A DNA stretch of 51,498 nt from NCBI RefSeq assembly GCF_900119485.1, contig NZ_FPJZ01000018.1, positions 1 to 51,498 on the forward strand, written 5' to 3'. The position numbers were made by a program, and so were the translations under genes. Shown piece by piece: positions 25,748-34,126 of the stretch (positions are counted from its first letter, which is position 1; each line of letters starts with the position of its first letter). This DNA comes from Thermoactinomyces sp. DSM 45891 (GTDB lineage: Bacteria > Bacillota > Bacilli > Thermoactinomycetales > Thermoactinomycetaceae). The notes below the pieces were generated by a model. It did not search any database. It saw only the letters and a list, made by a program, of their open reading frames with translations, and was not told where the DNA came from.

Positions 25748-26062
25748 ATGTTAGTAACGACAACAAACACGCTAGAAGGATATCAAGTTACGGATTATGT
25801 AGGAGTTGTAAGTGGTGAAACCATTTTAGGAGCAAACGTGGTTCGTGACTTTATGGCCTCGCTTACGGATTTCTTTGGCGGACGAAGCGGTAGTTATGAA
25901 GGGAAGCTAGCTGAGGCAAGAGAAATCGCTCTACAAGAAATGCAAGAGCAAGCACGTCGGAAGGGTGCAGATGCGGTTATTGGTGTGGACTTGGATTTTG
26001 AAACCATTGGTGGTATGTTGATGTGTATTGCAACAGGTACTGCTGTGAGAATTAATAAATAG
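25748..26062 (+). CDS. YbjQ family protein
   Basis: 104 residues; AGGAGG lies 8 nt before the ATG. It shows the YbjQ (DUF74) pattern: MLVTTTNTLEGYQVTDYVGVV, GANVVRDF, a helix of AREIALQEMQEQARRKGADAVIGV, then a terminal beta strand. The family forms small pentameric cytosolic proteins with no firmly established function, sometimes called putative heavy-metal binding. It follows kimA by 68 bp, and a terminator follows it. Confidence 0.9.
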   Translation: MLVTTTNTLEGYQVTDYVGVVSGETILGANVVRDFMASLTDFFGGRSGSYEGKLAEAREIALQEMQEQARRKGADAVIGVDLDFETIGGMLMCIATGTAVRINK

Positions 26063-26083
26063 ATGGTTAGATGCATTTCATGG

Positions 26084-26120
26084 AAATGACTTGAGTATGG
26101 CTGATGCTCAAGTCATTTTT
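26084..26120 (+). terminator. Intrinsic terminator
   Basis: Perfect 12-bp arms (26084-26095 and 26107-26118), an 11-nt loop and a T5 tail. Confidence 0.9.
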
Positions 26121-26216
26121 CTATTGAGTTTGAGTCATTCAATCTTTCGTCACAATTTGTTTGTGTATTGTAGGGAAATAGGGTACATTCGTATTATTAC
26201 GATTGAGGTGAAAAAA

Positions 26217-27224
26217 GTGTTTAAAATTGGCTACCGTACGATTAAAAGTGCGGTTGGTGCAGGTGTTGCGATTGCGATCGCACAATTTTTACAGCTTGAC
26301 TTCTACGCAGGCGCTGGAATCATTACGATCCTCTGTATCAAACAAACTCGAAAGAGCTCGTATGAAACAGCGTGGGAACGTTTCTTAACAAGTGTAATTG
26401 GTTTGATAATTAGTTGGTTGATATTTGAAAATTTCGGATATCATCCATGGACGATTACGCTTTTATTATTGATCACATTTCCAATCATGGTAGGACTCAA
26501 AGCAAAAGAAGGGATTCCTGCTGCCTCAGTCATCATTTCTCATTTATACACTTCGCAACATATTGATTGGCATGTCATGGTCAATGAATTAGGGATTATT
26601 GTGATTGGGATTTTGGTTGCATTTGTAGTGAATAGTTACATGCCGAGCTCTGAAAAGAAATTGCTCGAATCACAACGTAAGATTGAACAAAACTTTAAGC
26701 GGATCTTTCGAGAGATGGCTATTTATCTACGTTATGGTGAAAGCAATTGGGATGGTAAAGAATTGATGGAAACGGCAGAATGGATCAGAGAAGCGAAAGA
26801 AATGGCACTGCATAACATTGAAAACCATAGTGCAGAAGAAGAAAAAGCCATGTATCGATACTTTCAAATGAGGGAGAAGCAATTTGAGATCATGGAACGA
26901 ATTATGCCAACCGTATCCATGTTGAATCATACATGTGATCAAAGCCAACAGATTGCTAGCTATTTGGAAGAATTAGCAGATGCGATTCATCCTGGTAATA
27001 CAGCTGATATCTATTTGGAGCGACTTGAACAGATGAAACGAGAGTTTCGTGAGCAACCTCTCCCAGTAGATCGTATCGAGTTCGAAACGAGGGCTTGTTT
27101 ATATTTCTTTGTTGGAGAGATGAAACGTTATCTGATTATCAAAAAAGCATTGACCCAAAAGAAGCCAACTCCCGATTCGTCTGATAATTCAACGACGAAG
27201 AAGATGGACCCATCACCTAACTAA
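26217..27224 (+). CDS. ArAE-family aromatic-acid exporter-like membrane protein
   Basis: 335 residues from a GTG at 26217 with GAGGTG 6 nt upstream. An in-frame ATG at 26091 lies inside the preceding terminator and is rejected. The N-terminal half has about five membrane helices with the ArAE_1 pattern (KIGYRTIKSAVGAGVAIAIAQ, GAGIITILCIKQTRKSS, TVIGL-like segment, GLKAKEGIPAASVI). The C-terminal half is cytosolic, helical and charged, as in the ArAE_1_C domain. The substrate is unknown. A peptidase gene starts 25 bp later. Confidence 0.85.
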   Translation: MFKIGYRTIKSAVGAGVAIAIAQFLQLDFYAGAGIITILCIKQTRKSSYETAWERFLTSVIGLIISWLIFENFGYHPWTITLLLLITFPIMVGLKAKEGIPAASVIISHLYTSQHIDWHVMVNELGIIVIGILVAFVVNSYMPSSEKKLLESQRKIEQNFKRIFREMAIYLRYGESNWDGKELMETAEWIREAKEMALHNIENHSAEEEKAMYRYFQMREKQFEIMERIMPTVSMLNHTCDQSQQIASYLEELADAIHPGNTADIYLERLEQMKREFREQPLPVDRIEFETRACLYFFVGEMKRYLIIKKALTQKKPTPDSSDNSTTKKMDPSPN

Positions 27225-27249
27225 AGTGAGAGAGAATAGGGGAGAGAAG

Positions 27250-28824
27250 ATGACTGACCGTTTTTTACAGGAAGAAAATGACCACTTACGAAAACGATCC
27301 TCTGCGATGACAGAAGCTGTCTGGATGGTAAATACAACGGGCTTACAAGATTGGCAGGATAAAGAAATACAAGCTGAGTCACAGTATCGCTTATACTGTT
27401 CGGATCCCAAACGATTTGCTGTACTAAAGGATAAGATGGCTTTTGCTCCAGAGGGTTCGATTGAGCGGCGCCAATATGAACGCCTATATCAATCAGCACT
27501 AGAAAACCAGCTCCCTACTGAGACCTTAGAAGAGATGGTGACATTATCTTCTAAGTTAAGCAATATTTTTAATACATTTCGCGCTACAGTGGATGGAGAG
27601 AAATGGACAGAGAATCAAGTGCGTCAAATCCTTCTCACTAGCACAGATGTAGCTTTACGCGAGAAGGTATGGCAGGCTAGCAAAGTGATTGGGCAAGAGG
27701 TCGCTTCGGGACTGTTGGAGCTAATTCGTGTACGGAATCAAGCAGCACAAAGCTTAGGCTTCGAAGATTTCCACCAAATGTCATTTGAATTACAAGAATT
27801 AGATCGTGACGAGGTTTTCACGATTTTTGATGATTTGAAGCAGCTAACAGACGGCCCATTCCAAGTGATGAAAGATGAAATGGATGATGAGTTGCGTAGT
27901 CAATATGGATTGTCTTCTGATGCCCGTCTACAGCCATGGCATTATAAAGATCCTTTTTTCCAAGAAGCGCCTGTGGTACCAGGGGTAGATGTAAGTCCGT
28001 TTCTAAAAGGAAGGAATATTGAAAAGTTAACGGTTGATACGTTTACATCGATGGGAATGGAGATTCGTGACATGTTAGCTAAAAGCGATCTCTACGAACG
28101 TGAGGGGAAGAATCAGCACGCTTTCTGTCTAGATATGGATCGAGAAGGGGATGTACGGGTGTTATGCAATATTCGTGATAACCAGTACTGGATGGAAACG
28201 ATGCTCCATGAATACGGACATGCGGTATATGATAAATATATCGATCGGAACATCCCGTTTCTTTTACGTACACCCGCCCACATTTTCACAACAGAGGCTG
28301 TGGCGATGTTTTTCGGCCGTCTTGTAAAGAATCGGGAATGGCTGTTGCAAATTGCGCAAGTAGATCGAGATGAAATAGATAAAATCTTACTTGGTTTAGA
28401 GAAGATGCAACAACGTCAGATGTTGATTACAGCACGCTGGGTTATTACCTTTGTCCGCTTTGAACGCGAGCTTTATCGCGACCCGGACCAAGATCTTAAC
28501 CAATTATGGTGGGAGATTGTAAAGAAAGTCCAATTTGTGGAGCCACCTAACCGTGTAGATGAGCCGCATTGGGCTTCTAAAATTCACTTTACGATTGCAC
28601 CAGCATACTATCAAAACTATCTATTAGGTGAACTAACTGCTTCCCAATTTGATCAATATATCAAGCAGCATGTAAGCCCTACTTACTTCAATCAAGAGGT
28701 TGGTAACTGGTTCCTGAAAGAAATCTTTTTCCCTGGTGATCGGGATGGATGGTCTAAATTAATTGAAAATGCAACTGGCGAAACGTTGAATCCAGCTCAT
28801 TTTGTTACTCAATTTGTGAAGTGA
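27250..28824 (+). CDS. M3-like zinc metallopeptidase
   Basis: 524 residues. The ATG at 27250 follows GGGGAGAG; an in-frame GTG at 27226 lacks a ribosome site. The zinc motif MLHEYGHAVYD lies near residue 320, with two His ligands and the catalytic Glu of HEXXH. The third ligand is probably the Glu in FTTEAVAMFFGRL about 27 residues later. The long helical body and C-terminal YYQNYLLGELTASQF fit the M3/M2 oligopeptidase fold. There is no signal peptide, so it likely degrades peptides in the cytosol. It is probably co-transcribed with the ArAE gene. Confidence 0.87.
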   Translation: MTDRFLQEENDHLRKRSSAMTEAVWMVNTTGLQDWQDKEIQAESQYRLYCSDPKRFAVLKDKMAFAPEGSIERRQYERLYQSALENQLPTETLEEMVTLSSKLSNIFNTFRATVDGEKWTENQVRQILLTSTDVALREKVWQASKVIGQEVASGLLELIRVRNQAAQSLGFEDFHQMSFELQELDRDEVFTIFDDLKQLTDGPFQVMKDEMDDELRSQYGLSSDARLQPWHYKDPFFQEAPVVPGVDVSPFLKGRNIEKLTVDTFTSMGMEIRDMLAKSDLYEREGKNQHAFCLDMDREGDVRVLCNIRDNQYWMETMLHEYGHAVYDKYIDRNIPFLLRTPAHIFTTEAVAMFFGRLVKNREWLLQIAQVDRDEIDKILLGLEKMQQRQMLITARWVITFVRFERELYRDPDQDLNQLWWEIVKKVQFVEPPNRVDEPHWASKIHFTIAPAYYQNYLLGELTASQFDQYIKQHVSPTYFNQEVGNWFLKEIFFPGDRDGWSKLIENATGETLNPAHFVTQFVK

Positions 28825-28850
28825 GAAGGGGAACGAGGCTTGAGTTAGGA

Positions 28851-28892
28851 AACGAAAGGCATTCTAAAGCAATAGGAATGCCTTTCGTTTTT
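28851..28892 (+). terminator. Intrinsic terminator
   Basis: Perfect 14-bp arms beginning AACGAAAGGC, an 11-nt loop and a T5 tail. Confidence 0.92.
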
Positions 28893-28894
28893 AT

Positions 28895-28942
28895 TTGACT
28901 TCAGGAATGGAATCAGTTAAAATAAACCAAACGGTCGGTTTC
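28895..28942 (+). promoter_or_regulatory. SigA promoter and candidate TetR operator
   Basis: TTGACT (28895-28900), a 17-bp spacer and TAAAAT (28918-28923) make a good SigA promoter. It is followed at once by AAACCAAACGGTCGGTTTC (28924-28942), a partial palindrome over the expected start of transcription. The reverse complement shares AACCGACC-N2-TTG with a site before the MFS gene (29591-29606). Autorepression is the likely outcome. Confidence 0.65.
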
Positions 28943-28963
28943 TTAAAGGAGGTTTTGAGATTT

Positions 28964-29557
28964 ATGGCTTCTCGCAGATACGATGCCCAGAAAACCAAGC
29001 AAGAGCTTGCTATGATTGCGAAAGAATTGTTCATTAAAAAGGGTTATCTGGCTACATCGATTGGTGATATCTGTTGTGCATCAGGTGTTAGTAAAGGTAG
29101 CCTATATTATCATTTTCAAAGTAAAGAAATTTTGTTTCTCTATATTGTGGAGGAGAATGCGCAAGATTGGATTTCAAAATGGCAAAAAAAAAGCAATCAA
29201 TATACCAATGCCATTGATAAAATGTACGGCTTTACTGAGTTTTATGTAGAAGACTTTCGAAATCCGTTCTTACAGGCTTCTGAGGAGTTCTCTGTCAATG
29301 AACTGGGCAAGAAAGAAGTAATTGAACAAGTTTTGGGGGTGAAAAAAAAGACATTTCAGATCTTCGAGCAGATCATTCAGCAAGGAATCCATGAAGGAGA
29401 GTTTGTATCGGTGGATGTTTCCTTACTTACTCGGACTTATCGGGCCTTGTTAGAAGGACTATCGCTTTCTTTTTATGAAATGAGCATTGAAGAAATGAAA
29501 GACTTATATCGAAATGCGATTACTCTATTTTTAGAAGGAATTGCTAAGAAAAAATAG
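28964..29557 (+). CDS. TetR family transcriptional regulator
   Basis: 197 residues from the ATG at 28964, with AAAGGAGG upstream; earlier in-frame starts overlap the promoter. The N-terminal HTH is typical: LAMIAKELFIKKGYLATSI, then DICCASGVSKGSLYYHFQSKE. The C-terminal ligand-binding part (residues ~70-197) is helical and not specific enough to name an inducer. It is followed by an MFS pump gene that carries a related operator, so it probably represses both itself and the pump until a drug-like ligand binds. Confidence 0.92.
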   Translation: MASRRYDAQKTKQELAMIAKELFIKKGYLATSIGDICCASGVSKGSLYYHFQSKEILFLYIVEENAQDWISKWQKKSNQYTNAIDKMYGFTEFYVEDFRNPFLQASEEFSVNELGKKEVIEQVLGVKKKTFQIFEQIIQQGIHEGEFVSVDVSLLTRTYRALLEGLSLSFYEMSIEEMKDLYRNAITLFLEGIAKKK

Positions 29558-29590
29558 TAAAGTAAGAAATGGAATGTTGTTTTTCTTATT

Positions 29591-29629
29591 AACCGACCAC
29601 TTGTTTGATGAAAAGAATTTATCTTATTA
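29591..29629 (+). promoter_or_regulatory. Candidate MFS-pump promoter with TetR-like operator
   Basis: AACCGACCACTTGTTT (29591-29606) matches the operator-like sequence before the tetR gene. Its TTGTTT (29601-29606), a 17-bp spacer and TTATTA (29624-29629) could form a weak SigA promoter. Confidence 0.5.
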
Positions 29630-29645
29630 GAAAAGGACGTAGAGT

Positions 29646-30923
29646 ATGGATAACTACCAAGAAAACGTCCCATCATCCAAAATAAGCTCTCTTTTCCGAA
29701 ATCGTTTTGTTCAAGCGATTCTGGTTTCGGGATTGTTTTTACAAATTGGTATATGGGTTCGAAATTATGCCATTCTGCTGTATGTAGTGGATCAGACAAA
29801 CGGTGATCCGTTCGCAGTGTCGATGATTTCCGTGGCTGAGTTTGCACCGATTTTTCTATTCTCATTTGTTGGGGGCACATTTGCCGATCGGTGGAGACCG
29901 AAGAAGACGATGATTTGGTGTGATATTTTAAGTGCCATTTCAATCTTTTTCGTTTTAATAGCTCTCTTATTCTTTACTTGGAAAGTCCTCTTTTTCGCTA
30001 TGCTATTCTCGGCGATTCTATCCCAGTTTTCGCAACCATCGGGGATGAAACTGTTTAAGCTTCATGTGCCAGCAGAGCATATGCAGTCGGGGATGTCATT
30101 ATATCAATCGTTGTTTTCTATTTTTATGATTTTCGGACCTATTTTAGGAACTTTTGTTTTCCAACAATTTGGGATTAATGTAGCGATTAGTATTACAGTG
30201 ATTTCCTTTTTACTTTCAGCGATTGCACTTCTTTTTCTACCTGCTGACCTTATAGTAAAAGAAGAAACACAGAATCAAACCTCCCTTCTCCAAGAGATGA
30301 GGGAAGGTGTTAAATATGTTCTCTCCAGCAAGGTTCTTAGATCCTTGGGAGGAGCCTTCTTTATGGCTGGGACTGCGATTGGGTTAATTCAACCGCTAGC
30401 AATCTTCCTTGTGACCGAACAACTACATTTGCCAAAAGAAAATCTGCAGTGGTTAATTATGATGAATGGTATTGGTATGTTGGCAGGTGGTGCGTTAGCG
30501 CTCTTGGTTGCTAAGAAATTGGCTCCTCAACGAATGTTAGTGATCGGTCTGATCGTAAATGCGATCGTTATTTCCATCTCTGGATTGTCCGAGATCCTAT
30601 GGTTAACGTTAATCGCCCAGTTTTTTGCTGGTATGGGTATGCCTATTATTCAAATCGGGATTAACACGATGATTATGCAACATACTGCATCTGAGTTTAT
30701 TGGTCGAGTAAATGGGACGTTAACTCCGCTTTTTATCGGGGCGACTGTCGTCATGATGAGTGTCACAGGTCTGTTAAAAGCAAACCTGTCCCTGACATGG
30801 ATCTATCAAATTTCAGGTCTCACGATGCTTCTTGGAGTATTATTTCTCTTGCCACTTCTTCGGCTATCAGTTCTGAAACCAGAATTAGTACAGGTTGCTC
30901 AGACAGAGACTGAGAAAGAATAG
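29646..30923 (+). CDS. MFS transporter, probable drug efflux pump
   Basis: 425 residues; AAAAGGACG precedes the ATG. About 12 membrane helices are seen, with the loop 2-3 MFS motif as GGTFADRWRPKKTM. It resembles the enterobactin/macrolide-exporter-like branch of the MFS (VAEFAPIFLFSFVGG, RVNGTLTPLFIGAT). The neighbouring TetR gene with a shared operator suggests inducible export of a toxic compound; the substrate is unknown. Confidence 0.9.
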   Translation: MDNYQENVPSSKISSLFRNRFVQAILVSGLFLQIGIWVRNYAILLYVVDQTNGDPFAVSMISVAEFAPIFLFSFVGGTFADRWRPKKTMIWCDILSAISIFFVLIALLFFTWKVLFFAMLFSAILSQFSQPSGMKLFKLHVPAEHMQSGMSLYQSLFSIFMIFGPILGTFVFQQFGINVAISITVISFLLSAIALLFLPADLIVKEETQNQTSLLQEMREGVKYVLSSKVLRSLGGAFFMAGTAIGLIQPLAIFLVTEQLHLPKENLQWLIMMNGIGMLAGGALALLVAKKLAPQRMLVIGLIVNAIVISISGLSEILWLTLIAQFFAGMGMPIIQIGINTMIMQHTASEFIGRVNGTLTPLFIGATVVMMSVTGLLKANLSLTWIYQISGLTMLLGVLFLLPLLRLSVLKPELVQVAQTETEKE

Positions 30924-30958
30924 ATGTAATCAACGAAATGTAATGAACCATAGAGGCT

Positions 30959-30996
30959 GGGTGCGGCTCACATAACTGTGAATCGCACCCTTTTCA
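30959..30996 (+). terminator. Intrinsic terminator after the MFS gene
   Basis: GGGTGCG pairs with CGCACCC, with an inner TCAC/GTGA stem and a TTTT tail. Confidence 0.85.
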
Positions 30997-31200
30997 CTCT
31001 TGCCTAGAACGAAAGTGAACTTGGATACGTGGAGAGTGTTTGTCTTCTTCTTTTTTTAGATCCTGAACGGACGATTCCTCTGTATCATCCTCAGGATTCT
31101 GTAAAAAATGATTAATGTGTACATAGTCTGGATCGATCATACCCATGGATAGCTGGATATGTGGATACAATTCGTTTTTCTGTATTAGATTACGCTTCAT
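30994..31200 (-). CDS. Small hypothetical protein (68 residues)
   Basis: The ATG at 31200 has GGAAGG about 11 nt upstream, a slightly long spacing. The protein is hydrophilic, with an acidic middle (NPEDDTEESSVQDLKKEEDK) and a basic end (VHFRSRQE). I recognise no family, signal peptide or membrane helix. It occupies the minus strand between two plus-strand pump genes and ends at the preceding terminator. It may be a lineage-specific gene; a spurious frame is possible. Confidence 0.5.
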   Translation of the reverse strand: MKRNLIQKNELYPHIQLSMGMIDPDYVHINHFLQNPEDDTEESSVQDLKKEEDKHSPRIQVHFRSRQE

Positions 31201-31339
31201 ATTTCAGTCGACCTTCCAAAAAGAGATTGCGTGATATCCATATATTTCTATGTGAAAATCCTAGAAACGCGAACAAAAAGTAGTCGATTTTTGTCGGCTT
31301 TCCATTTACGTTTTTCGGTTTCCGTAGTAATCTTAATAG

Positions 31340-32605
31340 ATGACTACTAAGGAGGAGACTATCATCGAAACATTAATTGAGAATAATAATCAAAATCAGA
31401 AGTCTTCTTCCCAGCGTTGGAAAATGGCGATTATTTTAGGTGGGCTTTCCGCATTTGGAGCTTTATCTATTGATATGTATCTACCAGCATTTCCAGAGAT
31501 AGCAAATGAATTTCAGGCAAGTCCTTCATTGGTTCAAATGAGCCTCACGCTCTTTTTAATTGGGATGTGTGTGGGACAATTATTTCTAGGGCCACTTAGC
31601 GATATGATCGGAAGGCGGAAGCCTCTGTTAATCGGGCTATTATCATATGGAATCGTATCTTTATTATGTATATGGAGTCCATCGATTTGGATGTTTTTGC
31701 TGTTGCGATTTTTTCAAGGATTAACTGCTTCGGCGGGGCTTGTAATTTCACGTGCTGTGGTTCGTGATCTGTATGTAGGGACTGAGCTGACGAGGTTTTT
31801 TTCTTTACTTGCTCTGGTTAACGGACTTGCACCGATTATAGCACCTATTATGGGGGCTCAATTACTAGGTTTTGCGCCATGGCAGGGTGTCTTTATTGTA
31901 CTAAGTATCATAGGACTCGCTATGTTTGGCATCGTGGCGTTTGGGCTACCGGATACACTTCCTGATGAAAATCGTGCTCAAAGCGGAGTTCGTCCAGCTA
32001 TGTTAAGCTATTCTCGAATTTTACGTGATCGTACCTTTATGGGTTACGCGATCTGTCAGGGTTTAGTGTTTGCTTCGATGTTTGCTTATATATCAGGTTC
32101 ATCGTTTATCGTGCAGAACATCTATCATGGAACTGCGACTACATTTAGTGTTATTTTTGCGATTAATGGCATAGGGATTATGCTTGCGAGTCAGGTAACG
32201 GGAAGATTGGCAGGAAGATTTTCAGAGCGGACTTTATTTAAGACAGGACTTATTATGTCTGCGTCCGGCGGTGGGTTGTTATTCATCGCTTTCTTGAATC
32301 AGGCCCCACTCTATGTGATTTTAATTCCTTTATTTTTTGTTGTATCAAGCGTAGGTGTTGTTGCGACAGCAGGTTTTTCACTCGCGATGGAAAGTCAAGG
32401 AAAATCAGCAGGTAGTGCCGCTGCTGTCTTAGGTGTTATATCACTCGCTCTAGGTGGTATAGTGGCTCCATTTGTAGGAATTGCTGGTGAGTATACGGTT
32501 GTGCCGCTAGGAATTATCACAACATTATGCGGTATCGGTGCGCTAAGTTGCTACTATTTCTTTGTTGGAACGACGAGTGCTTTAAGAAAAGAAAATAGCT
32601 ATTAA
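31340..32605 (+). CDS. Bcr/CflA family MFS drug efflux transporter
   Basis: 421 residues from the ATG at 31340; about 12 membrane helices. The Bcr/CflA pattern is clear: GALSIDMYLPAFPEIANEF in helix 1, GPLSDMIGRRKPLL in loop 2-3, and SRAVVRDLYVG after helix 4. The family exports bicyclomycin, chloramphenicol or sulfonamides. The start is odd: no ribosome site precedes the ATG, whereas AAGGAGGAG lies within its codons 4-6. That would suit an in-frame ATC at 31364, so either the mRNA is nearly leaderless or a rare start is used. Confidence 0.9.
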   Translation: MTTKEETIIETLIENNNQNQKSSSQRWKMAIILGGLSAFGALSIDMYLPAFPEIANEFQASPSLVQMSLTLFLIGMCVGQLFLGPLSDMIGRRKPLLIGLLSYGIVSLLCIWSPSIWMFLLLRFFQGLTASAGLVISRAVVRDLYVGTELTRFFSLLALVNGLAPIIAPIMGAQLLGFAPWQGVFIVLSIIGLAMFGIVAFGLPDTLPDENRAQSGVRPAMLSYSRILRDRTFMGYAICQGLVFASMFAYISGSSFIVQNIYHGTATTFSVIFAINGIGIMLASQVTGRLAGRFSERTLFKTGLIMSASGGGLLFIAFLNQAPLYVILIPLFFVVSSVGVVATAGFSLAMESQGKSAGSAAAVLGVISLALGGIVAPFVGIAGEYTVVPLGIITTLCGIGALSCYYFFVGTTSALRKENSY

Positions 32606-32646
32606 TGGGGGAGATGGTTATCTCCATGAGCCTATTATCTTCATAC

Positions 32647-32694
32647 AAAATGCTGGTATACTTATCCGTAGATGGATTTGTCTACCAGCATTTT
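32647..32694. terminator. Bidirectional terminator between convergent genes
   Basis: 12-bp perfect arms (AAAATGCTGGTA / TACCAGCATTTT) with a 24-nt loop, T-rich on both strands. Confidence 0.85.
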
Positions 32695-32697
32695 CTT

Positions 32698-34095
32698 TTA
32701 AATCGTGCGATATTTCTCCCAACGCAGCCATTTGGGATAGTGATTTTTTAGCAATCCGCCAGAAGCTTTGCCCCATCCGAGTGGATAGCTGTCCACTGTG
32801 ACAAGAGTCCAGCCGCTTTGTTGATCGGGAAGTGTTTCTCCTTGTAGATATAAGAGTAAATCATTACCGTTCCAGCTTAGGTTACGCACACGTTTTACCT
32901 TATCACTCTGTAGGGCAAGGGCGAAAGCATGGGATGGTTGGAAGTGACTTTTTTTAATTTGGCCTAGATGCATTCCAGGACGTTCTACCTTTAATCCTTT
33001 AAGAGAAGGAAAACGGGGTAGTGTCCGATAGAGATGCTCTCCATATAGAGTGAACTCTCCTTCAGTCCAAGATGAATCGAGTAAGTGATCTTGGACAAAT
33101 GTATCATAAAGCTTTTTCCGATCTTTGGGGATGGAGGATGGTTTTCCGATTTTTACTTTCCGAGAGGTTTCGGATTCTCTCTTTTGAAGTACAGCCACAA
33201 AATGACCTTCACCGCGCAGATGATGAGGCCATAGGCGACCTGCGAGAGTCAAGCGTGGATCTGGGTTCTTCATCCAATCAGGCCGTCCAGGTTGGTAATG
33301 GGGAGCTTGCGGAACTGGAATTAGATTAAATTCAGGAAACTCTGTGAGAAAAGAAGCAACTACCTCTTCATTTTCCATCGGGTTAAAGGTGCAAGTTGAG
33401 TAAACGAGTCTTCCGCCGTCCTTTAACATAGGGGCGGTTGCGCGAAGAATTTCCATCTGTAGCTCTGCACACTTTTCGACAAGACGAGGGCTCCAACGTT
33501 CTCCGGATTCGTCATCTTTGCGAAACATCCCTTCACCGGAACAAGGGGCATCAATTAAGATTCGATCAAAAAATTGAGGGAAGCGATCGGTAAGATGATT
33601 CGGATCTTCATTTAGGACAACTGCATTGGAGACTCCACAACGCTCTAGGTTTTCGACAAGTACTTTGATTCGTTTGCTGTCAATCTCGTTGGCCACTAGG
33701 ATTCCTTTCCCTTGCATGTGCGATGCGATTTGTGTCGTTTTCCCTCCTGGAGCGGCACAGAGATCTAAAATCGTTTCACCTGGTCTTGCTTCCAGTGCCT
33801 CAGCCGGAGACATCGCACTGGCATCTTGGATATAGTATACACCTGCCGCATGAAAGGGATGCTTGCCGGGGCGGTCTGTCTGGTGTTGATAGTAATATGC
33901 TTCAAGGCACCAAGGGACGTTTTCCAGTGTGGTGAAAGGGAGTTCTTCTAGTAATTTTTCGGGTGTGGTGCGTAAGCGATTGATACGGAAACTTCTCTCT
34001 GGTGCCTGTTCATAAGTAGCAAGGAAGGCATCATATTCACCTTGTAGTCGTTCTTTCATCTGCTCTAAGAACAAGGATGGTATGGTAGGAGACAT
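32698..34095 (-). CDS. RsmF/RsmB-type 16S rRNA m5C methyltransferase
   Basis: 465 residues; AGGGGGAA lies 5 nt before the ATG. The NOL1/NOP2/Sun fold shows SAM motif I DLCAAPGGKTTQIA (~110), the DAPCSGEGMFRK motif with a catalytic Cys, and YSTCTFNPMENEEVV with the second Cys. The C-terminal ~170 residues match the RsmF-type extension, with a PUA-like end (GWGKASGGLLKNHYPKWLRW). It probably methylates a cytosine of 16S rRNA in the cytosol. The flavoprotein gene upstream ends 31 bp before this start, so they may be co-transcribed. Confidence 0.93.
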   Translation of the reverse strand: MSPTIPSLFLEQMKERLQGEYDAFLATYEQAPERSFRINRLRTTPEKLLEELPFTTLENVPWCLEAYYYQHQTDRPGKHPFHAAGVYYIQDASAMSPAEALEARPGETILDLCAAPGGKTTQIASHMQGKGILVANEIDSKRIKVLVENLERCGVSNAVVLNEDPNHLTDRFPQFFDRILIDAPCSGEGMFRKDDESGERWSPRLVEKCAELQMEILRATAPMLKDGGRLVYSTCTFNPMENEEVVASFLTEFPEFNLIPVPQAPHYQPGRPDWMKNPDPRLTLAGRLWPHHLRGEGHFVAVLQKRESETSRKVKIGKPSSIPKDRKKLYDTFVQDHLLDSSWTEGEFTLYGEHLYRTLPRFPSLKGLKVERPGMHLGQIKKSHFQPSHAFALALQSDKVKRVRNLSWNGNDLLLYLQGETLPDQQSGWTLVTVDSYPLGWGKASGGLLKNHYPKWLRWEKYRTI

Positions 34096-34126
34096 AAAGG
34101 TTCCCCCTCTTTTCTATATATAAGTT

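Noticed and set aside
26091..26216. Longer N-terminus for the ArAE-family protein, starting at an ATG at 26091
   Set aside because: It would start inside an intrinsic terminator, while GTG at 26217 has GAGGTG at the right spacing.
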